Source: Turbatrix aceti (Eukaryota > Nematoda > Chromadorea > Rhabditida > Panagrolaimidae). From it: a stretch of 64,000 nucleotides of DNA. This document shows positions 55,701 to 64,000 of this stretch, in pieces; position 1 is the first letter of the stretch; every line of letters starts with the position of its first letter. The stretch spans positions 9,309,246 through 9,373,245 of the forward strand of contig OZ017770.1 in NCBI GenBank assembly GCA_963969345.1, given 5' to 3'. The position numbers were made by a program, and so were the translations under genes. The notes under the pieces were generated by a model. That model was not told where the DNA came from and did not search any database. It was given only the letters and a program-made list of their open reading frames with translations.

Positions 55701-58245
55701 TCCTTGCTCCCGAAATTTCTCAAGCTTGTGCTTGCTCTTGCTCCTGCTCGGAGCAGAGGCAAAAGCAAGAAACGTTTTTCAAGAAAAAAATATAAAAGTG
55801 AAGAGCGTGAGCTGAGCGAGCGCAAAAAAATTTAATTAGAAAAAACGCGAGCAGGAGCAGGAGTGAAAAAATAGAAAAACAGAGCGCACACCTACAAAAA
55901 ATTGAAGTTGGTTGCTCTCAGAAAATTGAACTGAAATGATACAAGAGCAAGGACAAAAAAATTGAAAAACGCTGAAAAAAATATGAAAAAAGTTTTGTTA
56001 ATCGGTTAAATAAAATAATGCTAGAAAACAACAATATTTTCATAATGTACAAACTTGGCATTTCTGATCGGCTCCGAATATAAAACAGAAACTTCGGGCT
56101 GACTTGCGGCCGTCCAAAAGAAGCAGTTGTACGCAGGGTGGCGAAATGTCCCGGGATGCAATCTCCCGGAGATTCTCCCGAAATCTCCGGAAATTTTCCC
56201 AAAATCTCCCGAGAGACTCAGCTCGCTAAAAAGCATCAAGAAATGTTTTCCCCCTTAAAAAAATTAATTAACGACATAAAAATCAAAACAGACAGTTATG
56301 TTTCTGCTTACAGCAATTTATAAAAACGCGGATTTTTCACTATTGTTTCATTATTTTCCGTATAATTATAATTATTTATAAATCTCCCGGGAGAATTTTT
56401 TTACCCGGGAGAATCTTCGGAGATTCTCCGGAGAAATTCTCCCGCTTCGCCACCCTGGTTGTACGCTAGGGATGTTTATTTTTAGTTTAAAAACAAATTT
56501 ACGGTAAACTTGCAAAAAAAAGTAACGGGATAATTTTTTGAGAGTTAAAGAAATTTCTTACTACTTTATAAATTAGGAGAAAAAGATTGCACTTGAAAGG
56601 GTCATTGAAATTTAGTATTTGCCTTGAGGCACTTTTCAATGGAAGAAGTATGTATATCTTTTATCATATTTGGATTCTTCTCATTTTTGCGGTTCGAATG
56701 GTACCACACATGTATTTTACTTTTTTGAAGTTGTTACGAGCCTTTAGGGGGTCTGGGGTACTGTATGATACTGTATTTAGCTTTTATTATTTATTATTGA
56801 TTCTTAGCAAATTAGGTAAAGGAGCTTACACCCTCCAGGGATTGAACCTGGGACCCTTAGGTGATGGATTCACTCTCGCACCACTCGCCTACAAACGCAT
56901 CGTTTTCCCGCATTTGCCTCTCGGCGGGCGGCGTTTTGTGTTTGATCACTCCCGTTCCTTTCCGATTCCTTTCTCTGTTCAAACTGCAAGGTCTGCACTC
57001 TCTTCTACTCTCTCTGTTCCCTCCCTTATCCAGAGGCTAAGTGAATTGTTTTGAAGCCCAGGGGCAATATCCTCAGAGCATCAAAACGTAATATCAAAGC
57101 CTGTTCAAAGGCGCAACTTTTGGCTGGAGCACATTTTCGAATTTCACAAATTTTTACAGAAAATTTTTGAAAAGAAAATATCGAACTACAAATTTTCACC
57201 TTGTTTTTCCGTTATCTGGATAAAAGTCTCGGATATGCCCGACAACTATTCTATCGAAGACGTAGATCATGTTAGATACCGTTTTAGGACATTTGATTAA
57301 AATTTGAGAAATTTCTTGTGTCTACTTTTTTCAAACCACTTCAGGTATATGTATTTTTTACTAATAGTATAATTTTGTGTGCATTTTTAGGCCAGAACTG
57401 GCCTGGCACCGTCCCTGAAGGCGAATCAGAAGAACCTGCTCCGAAGAAGCCACGCGGAAAGCCGAAGAAGCCTGCCAACGCTCGTGAAGTTCAGTCTGTT
57501 GGCGCAGACATGGAGTCCGATCCGGCATCCGAAGCCGCTCCGTTTCATGCGAACTCAACAGTTCTCGTACTCCCCAACGCAAAGGAACCTGCTCCGAAGA
57601 AGCCACGCTGCAGGTCAAAGAACCAGGTTCTTTATAACCTCAACGCAATGATCGACCGGGACAACTTTGACGTCATCAACGAGCTCTGCGACGCGAACGA
57701 CACGGCAGATTCGATCATCGGTAACTTTGATCTCGATAAGTAAGTTTGACCTGTGGGGGGTGTAATACTTGTTTTATAACGACTGCGTGCATCTTAGATC
57801 GAATTTCATCGAGAGTGCCTTTGGTGGACAGCTGTTGTTCCACATCCCGTTTACGACCACCGTCAAGATTGAGGGTATTTGTGTTGTCGGTTTCTTGGAC
57901 GACACGCAGCCTCTCAACATTCAGCTCTACAAGAACTCTCCGGAGGCATGTTTTTTTTATTTGTTAATGGGGAGGGGACATTGATCACGGTTTCATATTT
58001 TTTAGCTGATGCTCCATGAAACTGACAAAGAGAGCGACCAGGTTATTGAATTCACGAAGAATGAGTCGGACAGCTCTGACTTCTCGTTTGATTCCCATGA
58101 ATTCGATGACGTCTCCGAGCTCAGCATCTATGTTCCCTCTAGCATTGGTGGAGGTGACGAAAAAACTCGTATCATCTTTATCGGCCTTCGTGGTGTTGTT
58201 CTGTCTGATGAGGATGCTGGCACCCGAGCTGTGGATTTTGCCTAG
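46755..58245 (+). CDS. tandem AT-hook protein ending in a PITH domain (22 exons, disrupted)
   Basis: Predicted DNA-binding protein with an amplified AT-hook region and a C-terminal PITH domain (domain of TXNL1/PITHD1). Exons: 46755-46890, 46943-46981, 47031-47249, 47301-47705, 47757-47861, 47913-48161, 48236-48574, 48649-48987, 49062-49556, 49608-49712, 49764-50012, 50087-50425, 50500-50838, 50913-51251, 51326-51728, 51803-52141, 52216-52554, 52629-53030, 53106-53444, 57391-57739, 57798-57945, 58006-58245. About 17 AT-hook cores KKPRG(R/K)PK are visible. Array exons are phase 1-1 and mostly end in GAAG|GCAAGT, a GC donor. The last three exons encode SAFGGQLLFHIPFTTTVKIE, LNIQLYKNSPE, TRIIFIGLRGV, the PITH core. 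A +1 frameshift in exon 51326-51728 gives a stop at 51724-51726; without it the product would be about 2084 residues, with it 1365. The 3' stop TAG (58243-58245) is followed by open frame. The second exon is the least certain. Confidence 0.7.
47301..53444 (+). repeat. tandem exon-intron array (AT-hook units, ~413 bp)
   Basis: The basic unit is a 339-nt exon (113 codons, starts GAMPPGNVPEI, ends LAELPAPDEG) plus a ~74-nt intron, 413 bp in total; exons starting at 48236 and 48649, and at 50087, 50500 and 50913, are spaced 413 bp. Variant exons of 249, 402-405, 495 and 105 nt occur. Higher-order duplications are visible: 47.42-48.99 kb repeats at 49.28-50.84 kb (offset 1851 bp), and 51.25-52.2 kb repeats with offset 1303 bp. 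Copies are almost identical in introns too, so amplification is recent or kept uniform by gene conversion. Confidence 0.9.
53490..53790. repeat. G+C-rich 46-bp tandem repeat and hairpins
   Basis: Four complete 46-bp units beginning CCAACTGGTTCTTG start at 53589, 53635, 53681 and 53727, each ending in GCTCGCTCGCTTCGCTCGCT-like sequence. Just before them are hairpins CCAGCGCGCAAGCGCGCTGG (53500-53520) and GCGGGCGCTTCGCGCCCGC (about 53547-53566). Strongly G+C-rich in an A+T-rich intron. It begins directly at the homologous intron sequence ACATTGTCTAA, where the other introns continue to their acceptor. Confidence 0.85.
53791..54229. other. intron sequence, no feature
   Basis: A+T-rich stretch inside the long intron (53445-57390). 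Two GCTAGCCCT-CGGGT strings (about 53852 and 53910) are similar to each other. No ORF of note. Confidence 0.4.
54230..56125. repeat. satellite with a recurring GC-rich hairpin
   Basis: About eleven copies of a short core like GAAGCTTCGGGCCGG-CCTTCGGCCGTCC-ACGCTTCTAAAA lie near 54238, 54398, 54543, 54892, 55067, 55180, 55300, 55402, 55552, 55612 and 56088. The core CGGCC-TTC-GGCCG is a perfect stem-loop, and the outer GAAGC/GCTTC can extend it. A longer period is visible (TTCACC.TTTGGAA..., ACATG.TCTAA, GTTGTATGC.AGG shared between units). Units are diverged and spaced about 60-350 bp. Includes GTTGTACG(C), the target of the MITE insertion that follows. Confidence 0.75.
55698..55990. repeat. 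purine-rich GAGCAGGAGC low-complexity patch
   Basis: Repeated GAGCAAGAGCA/GCTCCTGCTC strings on both strands (TGCTTGCTCTTGCTCCTGCTC at about 55730, GCGAGCAGGAGCAGGAG at about 55846), an imperfect inverted repeat inside the satellite region. No coding signal. Confidence 0.5.
56134..56457. mobile_element. hAT-type MITE with 8-bp target duplication
   Basis: 324-bp element with 12-bp terminal inverted repeats, CAGGGTGGCGAA at the left and TTCGCCACCCTG at the right. It is flanked by the exact 8-bp duplication GTTGTACG (56126-56133 and 56458-56465). Inside are facing CTCCCGGGAGA-type inverted repeats around an A+T-rich middle. CAG..CTG ends with an 8-bp duplication fit the hAT superfamily. It has no transposase, so it is non-autonomous. 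It sits in the satellite sequence of the long intron. Confidence 0.85.
56466..57390. other. intron tail, tRNA-like element only
   Basis: Remaining part of the long intron up to the acceptor GCATTTTTAG at 57381-57390, which is homologous to the array introns from about 57368. The ORF 56587-57054 has no domain and overlaps the tRNA-like segment. Confidence 0.45.
56825..56895 (-). repeat. tRNA-derived (SINE-like) segment
   Basis: On the minus strand, TAGGCGAGTGG (A-box-like) is followed about 35 nt later by GGTTCAATCCC (B box), and CCAGG/CCTGG forms a 5-bp T-arm. The flanks do not pair as an acceptor stem, so it is a tRNA-derived SINE head or tRNA pseudogene and not a functional tRNA. Confidence 0.45.
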
Positions 58246-58401
58246 AACGACATCGAGCCGACGTCTTCTTCTTCGACTGCCGTTCCTGAGAGCGTTGCCA
58301 ACCGCCGTCCCAAGAAACAGCAGCAGCTGAAATAAGAAACAATTCAACTTTTGTTTTTGTATCAGGGGCAGAAAAACGGGACCAAAACGAAGTGAACTCT
58401 T

Positions 58402-59022
58402 CCTGATATCGAAAAACTAATGCCCAACTGCTACAGTTTAAATCCTAAAATAATAATGAACCCAAAGAAAACTATTTTCCACTTTTTTTAAGCCGGGCTT
58501 GAGTTTTTCGACTTCAGAAGTAGTCTTTATCTGATCGTAGTGTTTATTTCTTGAAATCCTTTGACATCAGATAACCGCTAATTCAATTCAAATTCTGAGT
58601 TTGCTTCGTTTTGGTCTAAAATTATCAGTTTTTTCAGCTCCCGATCGTCCAGTTTTTGGTTTAACTAATTCTTTTATTCATTACTTTCATTCTTCTTACG
58701 ATTTGTTTTTGTCTATTTTTACACCGATTTCACTTGGAATTTCTCGGTTTTGTGGGCGTTGAGTAAACTGGTTACTATGTATGTACCTACAGGCCTACAC
58801 AACATGCGGATTGCTTTGGTTAAAAGTCATCTTTGATTGCGCGAGAGAAACCATTCTTATTCATGTCGCTCGTTGGAAAAACGCAAGCAATGAAGACTAG
58901 ACTAGGCTGCGTTGCGCAGTGTATGCCAATTGTATCGATCACTTGGGTTGGTTTGCTCGCTTTTCAATGTTTTCTTCATTATTTTTTTTGCATCATTTTT
59001 TATCGCTATCCGAGCAGGTTTT
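58402..59022 (+). repeat. dispersed repeat B, copy 2 (inverted relative to copy 1)
   Basis: About 620 bp, reverse complement of 43877-44485. It starts 157 bp past the PITH stop, so the AT-hook gene lies between two inverted copies about 14 kb apart. Confidence 0.8.
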
Positions 59023-59276
59023 TATATTTATATTTATATTATTTATATTAATTTTTTTTAGCAAAAATTCATGCACATATTTCCCTACAATAAATTTTGG
59101 AGAGTTCAAGTTATGTTCTTTTTTTCTGTCATTTCTGTCAGTCGTATCGATCAGTTTAGTTGATTTCTTCGCTTTTCCACATTTATGATTATTGTTCCTT
59201 CTTTTAATTAAATACAAAACATTTGGCTGGATAGCTGAACGAATAAAACACTGGAAACTTTGCTTTGAGTTGTTTT

Positions 59277-59462
59277 GTCTGATCTGCCAAAAAAGTAAAA
59301 AGAAGCGTGAACACGTTAAGATAGGTTGTAGTTCGTAGTGATGATGTCAGTCTACGAACCTCCACGTTCATCAACGATCACTCGCAGCCAAACAGGGCAA
59401 TGAATGTGAACGATAGAAAAAAAAGAAAGAAAGAGGAAAAGAACGATCGGTGTGCTCGACTA
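59277..59462 (+). repeat. direct repeat, left copy (pairs with 63329-63502)
   Basis: Both copies run from TGTCTGATCTGCCAAAAAAG to GATCGGTGTGCTCGACT with small indels and substitutions. They flank a 4-kb stretch holding the MULE transposase. Confidence 0.75.
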
Positions 59463-59649
59463 ACAAAGCGTTCAATTTAGTGAACAGGCGTTCATCCAAG
59501 GATTTCCACAAAAACAAATGAACAAACCGCTGACATGTCTAGTTTTTCAGTCATCGAAAATTCAGAAGCATTGATTGCCGTTTAACACCGAATGATTGAC
59601 CGAAAGCATCGTTGCATCTGTCGACCCGAGTCGTGAACCAAGCTAGTAT

Positions 59650-60095
59650 GTTCTTGACTGTGAACCGATCAGACTCAAAGATTTAATAGACGTGGCTTTT
59701 TCATTGCTCAGCTTACAACGGATTCCGTCATACTCGACAATCCAGGCCATGTCAATTGTCGAATATTACCGCTGAGATGTCGACAAAGAAGGGGTAAATT
59801 TCTTCCAGGTGTCATAAAACCCTTTTCTTAGATGATGCGGCTGAGTGGGCTACGATTGAAAGCTTTCAGTTCCCTTGACGAACATTTGGAAATCAGAGCC
59901 GTCAAAAGCACAAACACGGACAGCAGATATCCATTTCCGGACCGAAATTCCTTCTTCCAACTTTGCAAGATAAAACGAAACGCAGGCATACGTTGCACAC
60001 CCCGAAAGAGAAAACTTCTATTGTCGTAAACATAAAAACTACTGCTTGACTTGTACAAATCGATAGACCAGATGTTAGAAAGCAAAAGCATAGAA
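59650..60095 (+). repeat. repeat D, copy 1
   Basis: Similar to 61650-61930 and 62510-63010. Shared landmarks: TTTCTTCCAGGTGTCATAAA, AGATATCCATTT, AACATAAAAACT, CGATAGACCAGATGTTAGAA. Copies are diverged (roughly a quarter of positions differ by eye). Confidence 0.65.
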
Positions 60096-60114
60096 ATTAT
60101 TTTAAATTTTGTAG

Positions 60115-61639
60115 ACCGAAGCACTGGAATTGCTGGACAATTTGGGTACGGCCGTGAATGCAGCTATTCTACAAAAGACCTTGGATCCAGAAAAAGCTGA
60201 AAAGGCTCAACGTGTGTTCGCTTTTGTGGCAGAAATGAAGGAACACACCTTGTGGCGATTTACGCTGAACACGAAGCTAAAGCGAAAGCAAATTACTGTC
60301 AAGGCAGAAGGTGGCGGCTACTACAACTACTACAGGAACGGCACTGAAAACGACTGGCAACGCTACTCGTGTTGCAGGTGCGCGAAACCCAAAGACGACT
60401 CGCAGCCCGAGAGCAGCATGTTTTTCAACGGAACACGTCTGGTTGGTCTGACTGATATGACTCATAGCTGCACCCCAATGACGGTCGATGAAATGGTACT
60501 GGACCAGATAGTGAAAGAAGCCAAAATCCTCAGCAATGACGGCATGCGGCCCACTGACGCATACAACATTGCTTTTCATCGAGCCAAGCAGCAAGGATTG
60601 GAAACGTTGCTGGCACCTGGCTTCCGAGGGGTAAGTCAGAATGTCTGAAAGAAGAATGATATATATATATATACATATTTTTAGATCAAATCGTTCAGCC
60701 GTTGGCTTGATCGTGGTATGCCGAAGTGTAAGCCAGGACAGCTTCCGGACTCGGTGAAATACATCCAAACGAAGGGCAAATCCGTACGCTGGTGTCTGGT
60801 CGATACTGAACGCATGTCAGTGTTTGCTACAGATGAAACCCTGAAAACGATGGCAACGTCTCAAGTGCTGGCAGCCGATGGAACCTTCCGAACATCCCCG
60901 ACAGGCACAACGCAAACGCACTACATCCACGCGTTAGTGAGATCCAGTGATGGCAAGGATGAATGGGTCACGGTAGCTGCCAGCGTGTTCCACAAAAACC
61001 GCACAAGAGAAGATTACGACGTTTTGATAGGCGCCATCAAGAAACGGTGGAGTGAGATGGGAGTCCATCCGACATTTCAACGCATACACCTCGACTACGA
61101 GGAAGCTCAGTACGACGCGTTCTGCGAGCTGGCTGGAAAGCAGAAGGTGTATGGATGTCTTTTCCATTACAACCAATGCGTGTATCGGTAGGTAAGCTTA
61201 AAAGTTTTAAAAATATTTATAAAAAAATTGCAGCGCGGCCGTCACGACTTACAAGCTCTACGACTTTGACAACCTTCGAAGTCGTACTCTCCGAGACTTC
61301 CCAAAACTCAAGGTCATACGAAGATGGATTCGCAAAATACTGGCTTTGCCTTTGCTGTCAAAAAAAGCCATGCAACAAGTATACGACGAGGTACTATGTA
61401 AGCTGCCAACAAGACCGCACAATATACCTGATTACGCCTGGCCGGAAAGGGATATGAAAAACTTCATCGAGTACATGGATACTAATTGGATGGGTATTCT
61501 GGCAGACGACGGAACTCGCGAAGAGAATGACAACCGCACGACCTTCTGGGACTTGGGCAGAGTTCGCAACACGAACCGAGCAGAAGGCAATTCCTGCTAT
61601 CGAAGAAACCAAAGTTCGCACATTTTCTTCTCGTTTTGA
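60115..61639 (+). CDS. Mutator-like (MULE) transposase, 5' end uncertain
   Basis: Exons 60115-60630, 60685-61187 and 61234-61639, phases agree, 474 residues visible. It opens after an AG acceptor at 60113-60114, so an upstream first exon may exist. Residues ~20-110 hold a FLYWCH-like zinc-finger region (LWRFTLNTKLKRKQITVK, YSCCRCAK, later THSC). The MULE domain follows: LAADGTFRTSP (first catalytic Asp, ~236), LDYEEAQYDAF (second Asp, ~308), GCLFHYNQCVYR (the C/H motif of this family), then a helical end with WDLGRVRNTNRAEGNS (R-TN-EG motif). No internal stop or frameshift, so it may be active or recently so. Cut-and-paste DNA transposition is inferred from the family; the expected terminal inverted repeats with 8-11-bp duplications were not located. 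Confidence 0.85.
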
Positions 61640-61649
61640 AAACATTGTG

Positions 61650-62150
61650 CAATTTCTTCCAGGTGTCATAAAACCCAATGACGGTGCAACGAGTTAAAGC
61701 TTTCAGCAGCGTCTTTAGTAAACATTTAGGAATCAGATCCGTCGAAAACAGGGACAACAGATATCCATTTGTGGACAGGAATTCAAAGTAATCATTCTTC
61801 TAACTCTGCAAAATAAAACGAACGCATTACTTTCAAATCTCGAAAGAGAAAATTTCTAATCTCATAAACATAAAAACTAAAACTTATCTCGTACAAATCG
61901 ATAAACCAGATGTTAGAAAGCAAAAGCTGCTAGTGACTGCAAACACTAGTCAATAAATACTCAACTGTAAACTCAGGATACCCAATGATCGTACAATAAA
62001 GTTCTTTAGCGAATATATCCAAGCTTCAAGACACAGCGACATACTCGGAAACCGGGTGCACTCGTTGTTCACGTCTTCACCGAGTGTTCCCGTTCCCCAG
62101 TATGTAAACTGGCCTCGTGAATTATCCGTGGGCAATAAATACAAATTCCA
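61650..62150 (+). repeat. repeat D, copy 2
   Basis: Starts just after the transposase stop with TTTCTTCCAGGTGTCATAAA. Aligns with copy 1 in its first ~280 bp and with copy 3 (62605-63215) over ~500 bp (AAGACACAGCGACATACTCG against GAGACACAGCGACGTACACG; GTAAACTGGCCTCGTGAATT against GTGAACTGGCTTCGTCG). Non-coding. Confidence 0.6.
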
Positions 62151-62509
62151 AAGTGTGGATATTGTTCAGTTAGAAAACGGCATCGGCGACAGTGAGCTGT
62201 AGTTGATGTGTTTATGTCTGGATCAGAACCCAGATCCAGAAATGATCACTCATTGCCATGCGAAACACTGAACTCACCATTGCATCTGTATATGCCGACA
62301 GCGACACAAGAATTCATGGCAACGATGAGTGCATCGTTGGCACAGTGATTATTGGCAGTGGAATTGCAAGAATTCCGCGACCTCGACTTGTAACAGCATG
62401 CTCGTGTGTCTGATGAACTGTGAGGGTGCTATCTTCATCACAGAGTCGTTCAGCCAAATAAACTGATGATGAAGAACAAACGTGCAAACACCACCGGTGG
62501 ATGTGATTG

Positions 62510-63215
62510 TATTAGCTAAGTCGATCAGACTTTTTAAAGTACAATGAACGTGGCTTCTTCATTGCTGGTTGTTCAGATCCATGCAGCCATGTCGACAAAG
62601 CAACGGTGAATTTCTTCCGGGTGTTATAAAACCCTTTGGGTCATTGATGTTACGGAATGTGCAGTATTGAACGCTTTTAGTACCGTTCTTGACAAACGTT
62701 TGGACATCAGGACTGCCTAAGGCAAGCAGCGGTCAGAAATCCATTTGAGTTCAGATGAAACATAATTTTTTAACTCTGCCGGATGAAACGGCAGAGATAC
62801 ATTGCCGATGCCACAATTTAGATTTAGGAATAAAGCTTCTCGACAGAAGAAGAACATCTTGTAAACATGTGCAATTAGTTTTACCAACACTGTTGTAGCT
62901 TCGTGTGGCACAAGCGAAGCTGAAAAAACAATATAAATATATTTTGGAAAGCATAAAAACTGAAACATAGCTCGCACACATTGATGAACCAGATGTTAGA
63001 ATGCAAACGTTGCTAGTGAGAGCCAAAAGTCACCTTTGAACTCGGGATGTCCGTTGATCACACATTAAAGCTCCTTGGCGGATATATTCAAGCATCGAGA
63101 CACAGCGACGTACACGAAACCTGGCCTGTCGTTGTGCACAGTCTTCAACGACAGATGCAGACATCGTATATGTGAACTGGCTTCGTCGTAAATAGAATTC
63201 TCCGTGAATGAATAA
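62510..63215 (+). repeat. repeat D, copy 3
   Basis: Contains the part shared with copy 1 that lies before the TTTCTTCC landmark (GATCAGACT...ACGTGGCTT.TTCATTGCT) and the part shared with copy 2 after it. It therefore spans the full unit, about 700 bp. Confidence 0.6.
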
Positions 63216-63328
63216 ATGACCATAAGAACGGCCTCGAAATAGCAAAGCTCCAAAATCGATTAACAAAAAGCGACGATGTGAACACGAAAACATAAAATGA
63301 TGACAATGCACAGCAAGGCAAGCAGTTA

Positions 63329-63502
63329 TGTCTGATCTGCCAAAAAAGTAAAAAGAAGCGTAAACACGTTAAGATAGGTTGTAGTTCGTAGTGATGGCAA
63401 TCTATAAACCTCCACGTTCATCGCTCCCAGCCAAGCAGGGCAATGAATGTAAACGATAGAAAAAAGAAAGAAGGAGGAAAAGATCGATCGGTGTGCTCGA
63501 CT
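63329..63502 (+). repeat. direct repeat, right copy
   Basis: See 59277-59462. This copy is about 12 bp shorter through small deletions. Confidence 0.75.
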
Positions 63503-64000
63503 GAATACCTACACAACAGCAGTTACTAACGGCGCTGTTACTAAAATAGGGGTGTGCCGTGCTTTTTTTATTAATTTTGCAAACAACAAGTATTATTTTT
63601 ATCTGTAATCATTATTCTCTTCCACATAAATCTTACCAGCTAAAGGGTCTTTGAATCAAGCCAAGCAACTCGACACCTCAGATAGGCAAAAATTTTTAAG
63701 CCAGTCAATTCGTCAATTTTGTTTAGTTTACATTTTAAATCTAATCCCTTCGAATTTTTGCGGGAAACCAAAGCGGTTGGTCTCATTTGTGATTCGTTCG
63801 TGTAAAATCGTAAATCCCACCTTCGTGTAAGATTTACAATGCCATCATGTCATGTATGATTGACATATGTATACCACAACAAAAGTGCAAGCAACGCCTT
63901 GCGTCACCGCGCTACAGCAAGCGGACATGGGCACCGTGCATTTTGCGAAAACATTTTCACAGTAAGATCACTGATGTGTTTATGAGTTTGAGTTATAACA
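63503..64000. other. no feature seen
   Basis: A+T-rich sequence to the window end. GTGTAAAATCGTAAATCCCACCTTCGTGTAAGATTTAC (about 63800-63838) is an imperfect inverted repeat that could be a small hairpin. No ORF of note. Confidence 0.4.

Larger units (their letters stand above)
58246..60114. other. intergenic, repeats B and D
   Basis: First 90 bp continue the PITH reading frame after the TAG (to TAA at 58333-58335). Then repeat B copy 2, a TATTTATATT microsatellite (~59025-59050), the ~185-bp direct repeat (59277-59462) and the start of repeat D (from about 59650). No other gene. Confidence 0.5.

Noticed and set aside
56825..56895. functional tRNA gene
   Set aside because: B box and T-arm are present but the acceptor stem does not pair and no clear anticodon arm forms.
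59277..63502. LTR retrotransposon suggested by direct repeats
   Set aside because: No reverse transcriptase, integrase or gag motif lies between them. The only enzyme is a MULE transposase.

Overview
This window is animal nuclear DNA. Genes are split by many short introns (about 45-100 nt, T-rich before a TTTCAG-like acceptor). The products include a synaptic RIM-binding protein, a ciliary IFT139/TTC21B subunit, a neuropeptide-type GPCR and the catalytic subunit of DNA polymerase delta. Splice sites fit a compact-genome invertebrate. A dehydrogenase-SCP2 fusion of the nematode DHS-28 type, and acceptor-like sites 2-12 nt before several start codons, hint at an ecdysozoan or another lineage with spliced-leader trans-splicing. 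The species cannot be fixed from the sequence.

Left part (about 1.8-38.5 kb) is ordinary and gene-dense: RIM-BP 3' half (+), DHS-28-like peroxisomal beta-oxidation enzyme (-), AAAP amino-acid transporter (-), choline kinase (+), SLC29 nucleoside transporter (+), TTC21B/IFT139 (-), an ABCB6/HMT-1-type half transporter (+), POLD1 (+) with an NPY/NPF-like GPCR nested antisense in intron 6, and a J-domain-less DnaJ-type zinc-finger protein (+). TTC21B and the ABC gene share a 271-bp head-to-head promoter interval. The last ABC intron holds a 1.38-kb, almost perfect long inverted repeat.

Middle part (about 38.5-46.7 kb) is gene-poor and repeat-rich. It holds two small ORF genes, several dispersed repeats, and a head-to-head pair of gene fragments (last exon of a NAA30-like acetyltransferase and last exon of a MYND-finger protein).

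Right part (46.7-58.3 kb) is the most unusual: a 22-exon gene with a tandem array of near-identical exons, each coding an AT-hook (core KKPRGRPK), ending in a PITH domain. Exons and introns were amplified together. All array exons are phase 1-1, and twelve array introns use a GC-AG boundary (donor G|GCAAGT). One copy has a +1 frameshift and the PITH domain ends at an in-frame TAG followed by 29 open codons, so this locus is an expanding, partly decaying gene or carries assembly errors. Its 3.9-kb penultimate-region intron holds a 46-bp G+C-rich tandem array, a hairpin-bearing satellite and a hAT-type MITE with an 8-bp target duplication. A ~610-bp repeat lies in inverted orientation on both sides of the gene.

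The end (59-64 kb) is a transposon region with an apparently intact three-exon Mutator-like (MULE) transposase among diverged long repeats. All calls rest on reading the sequence and remembered family features; no search or alignment program was run.
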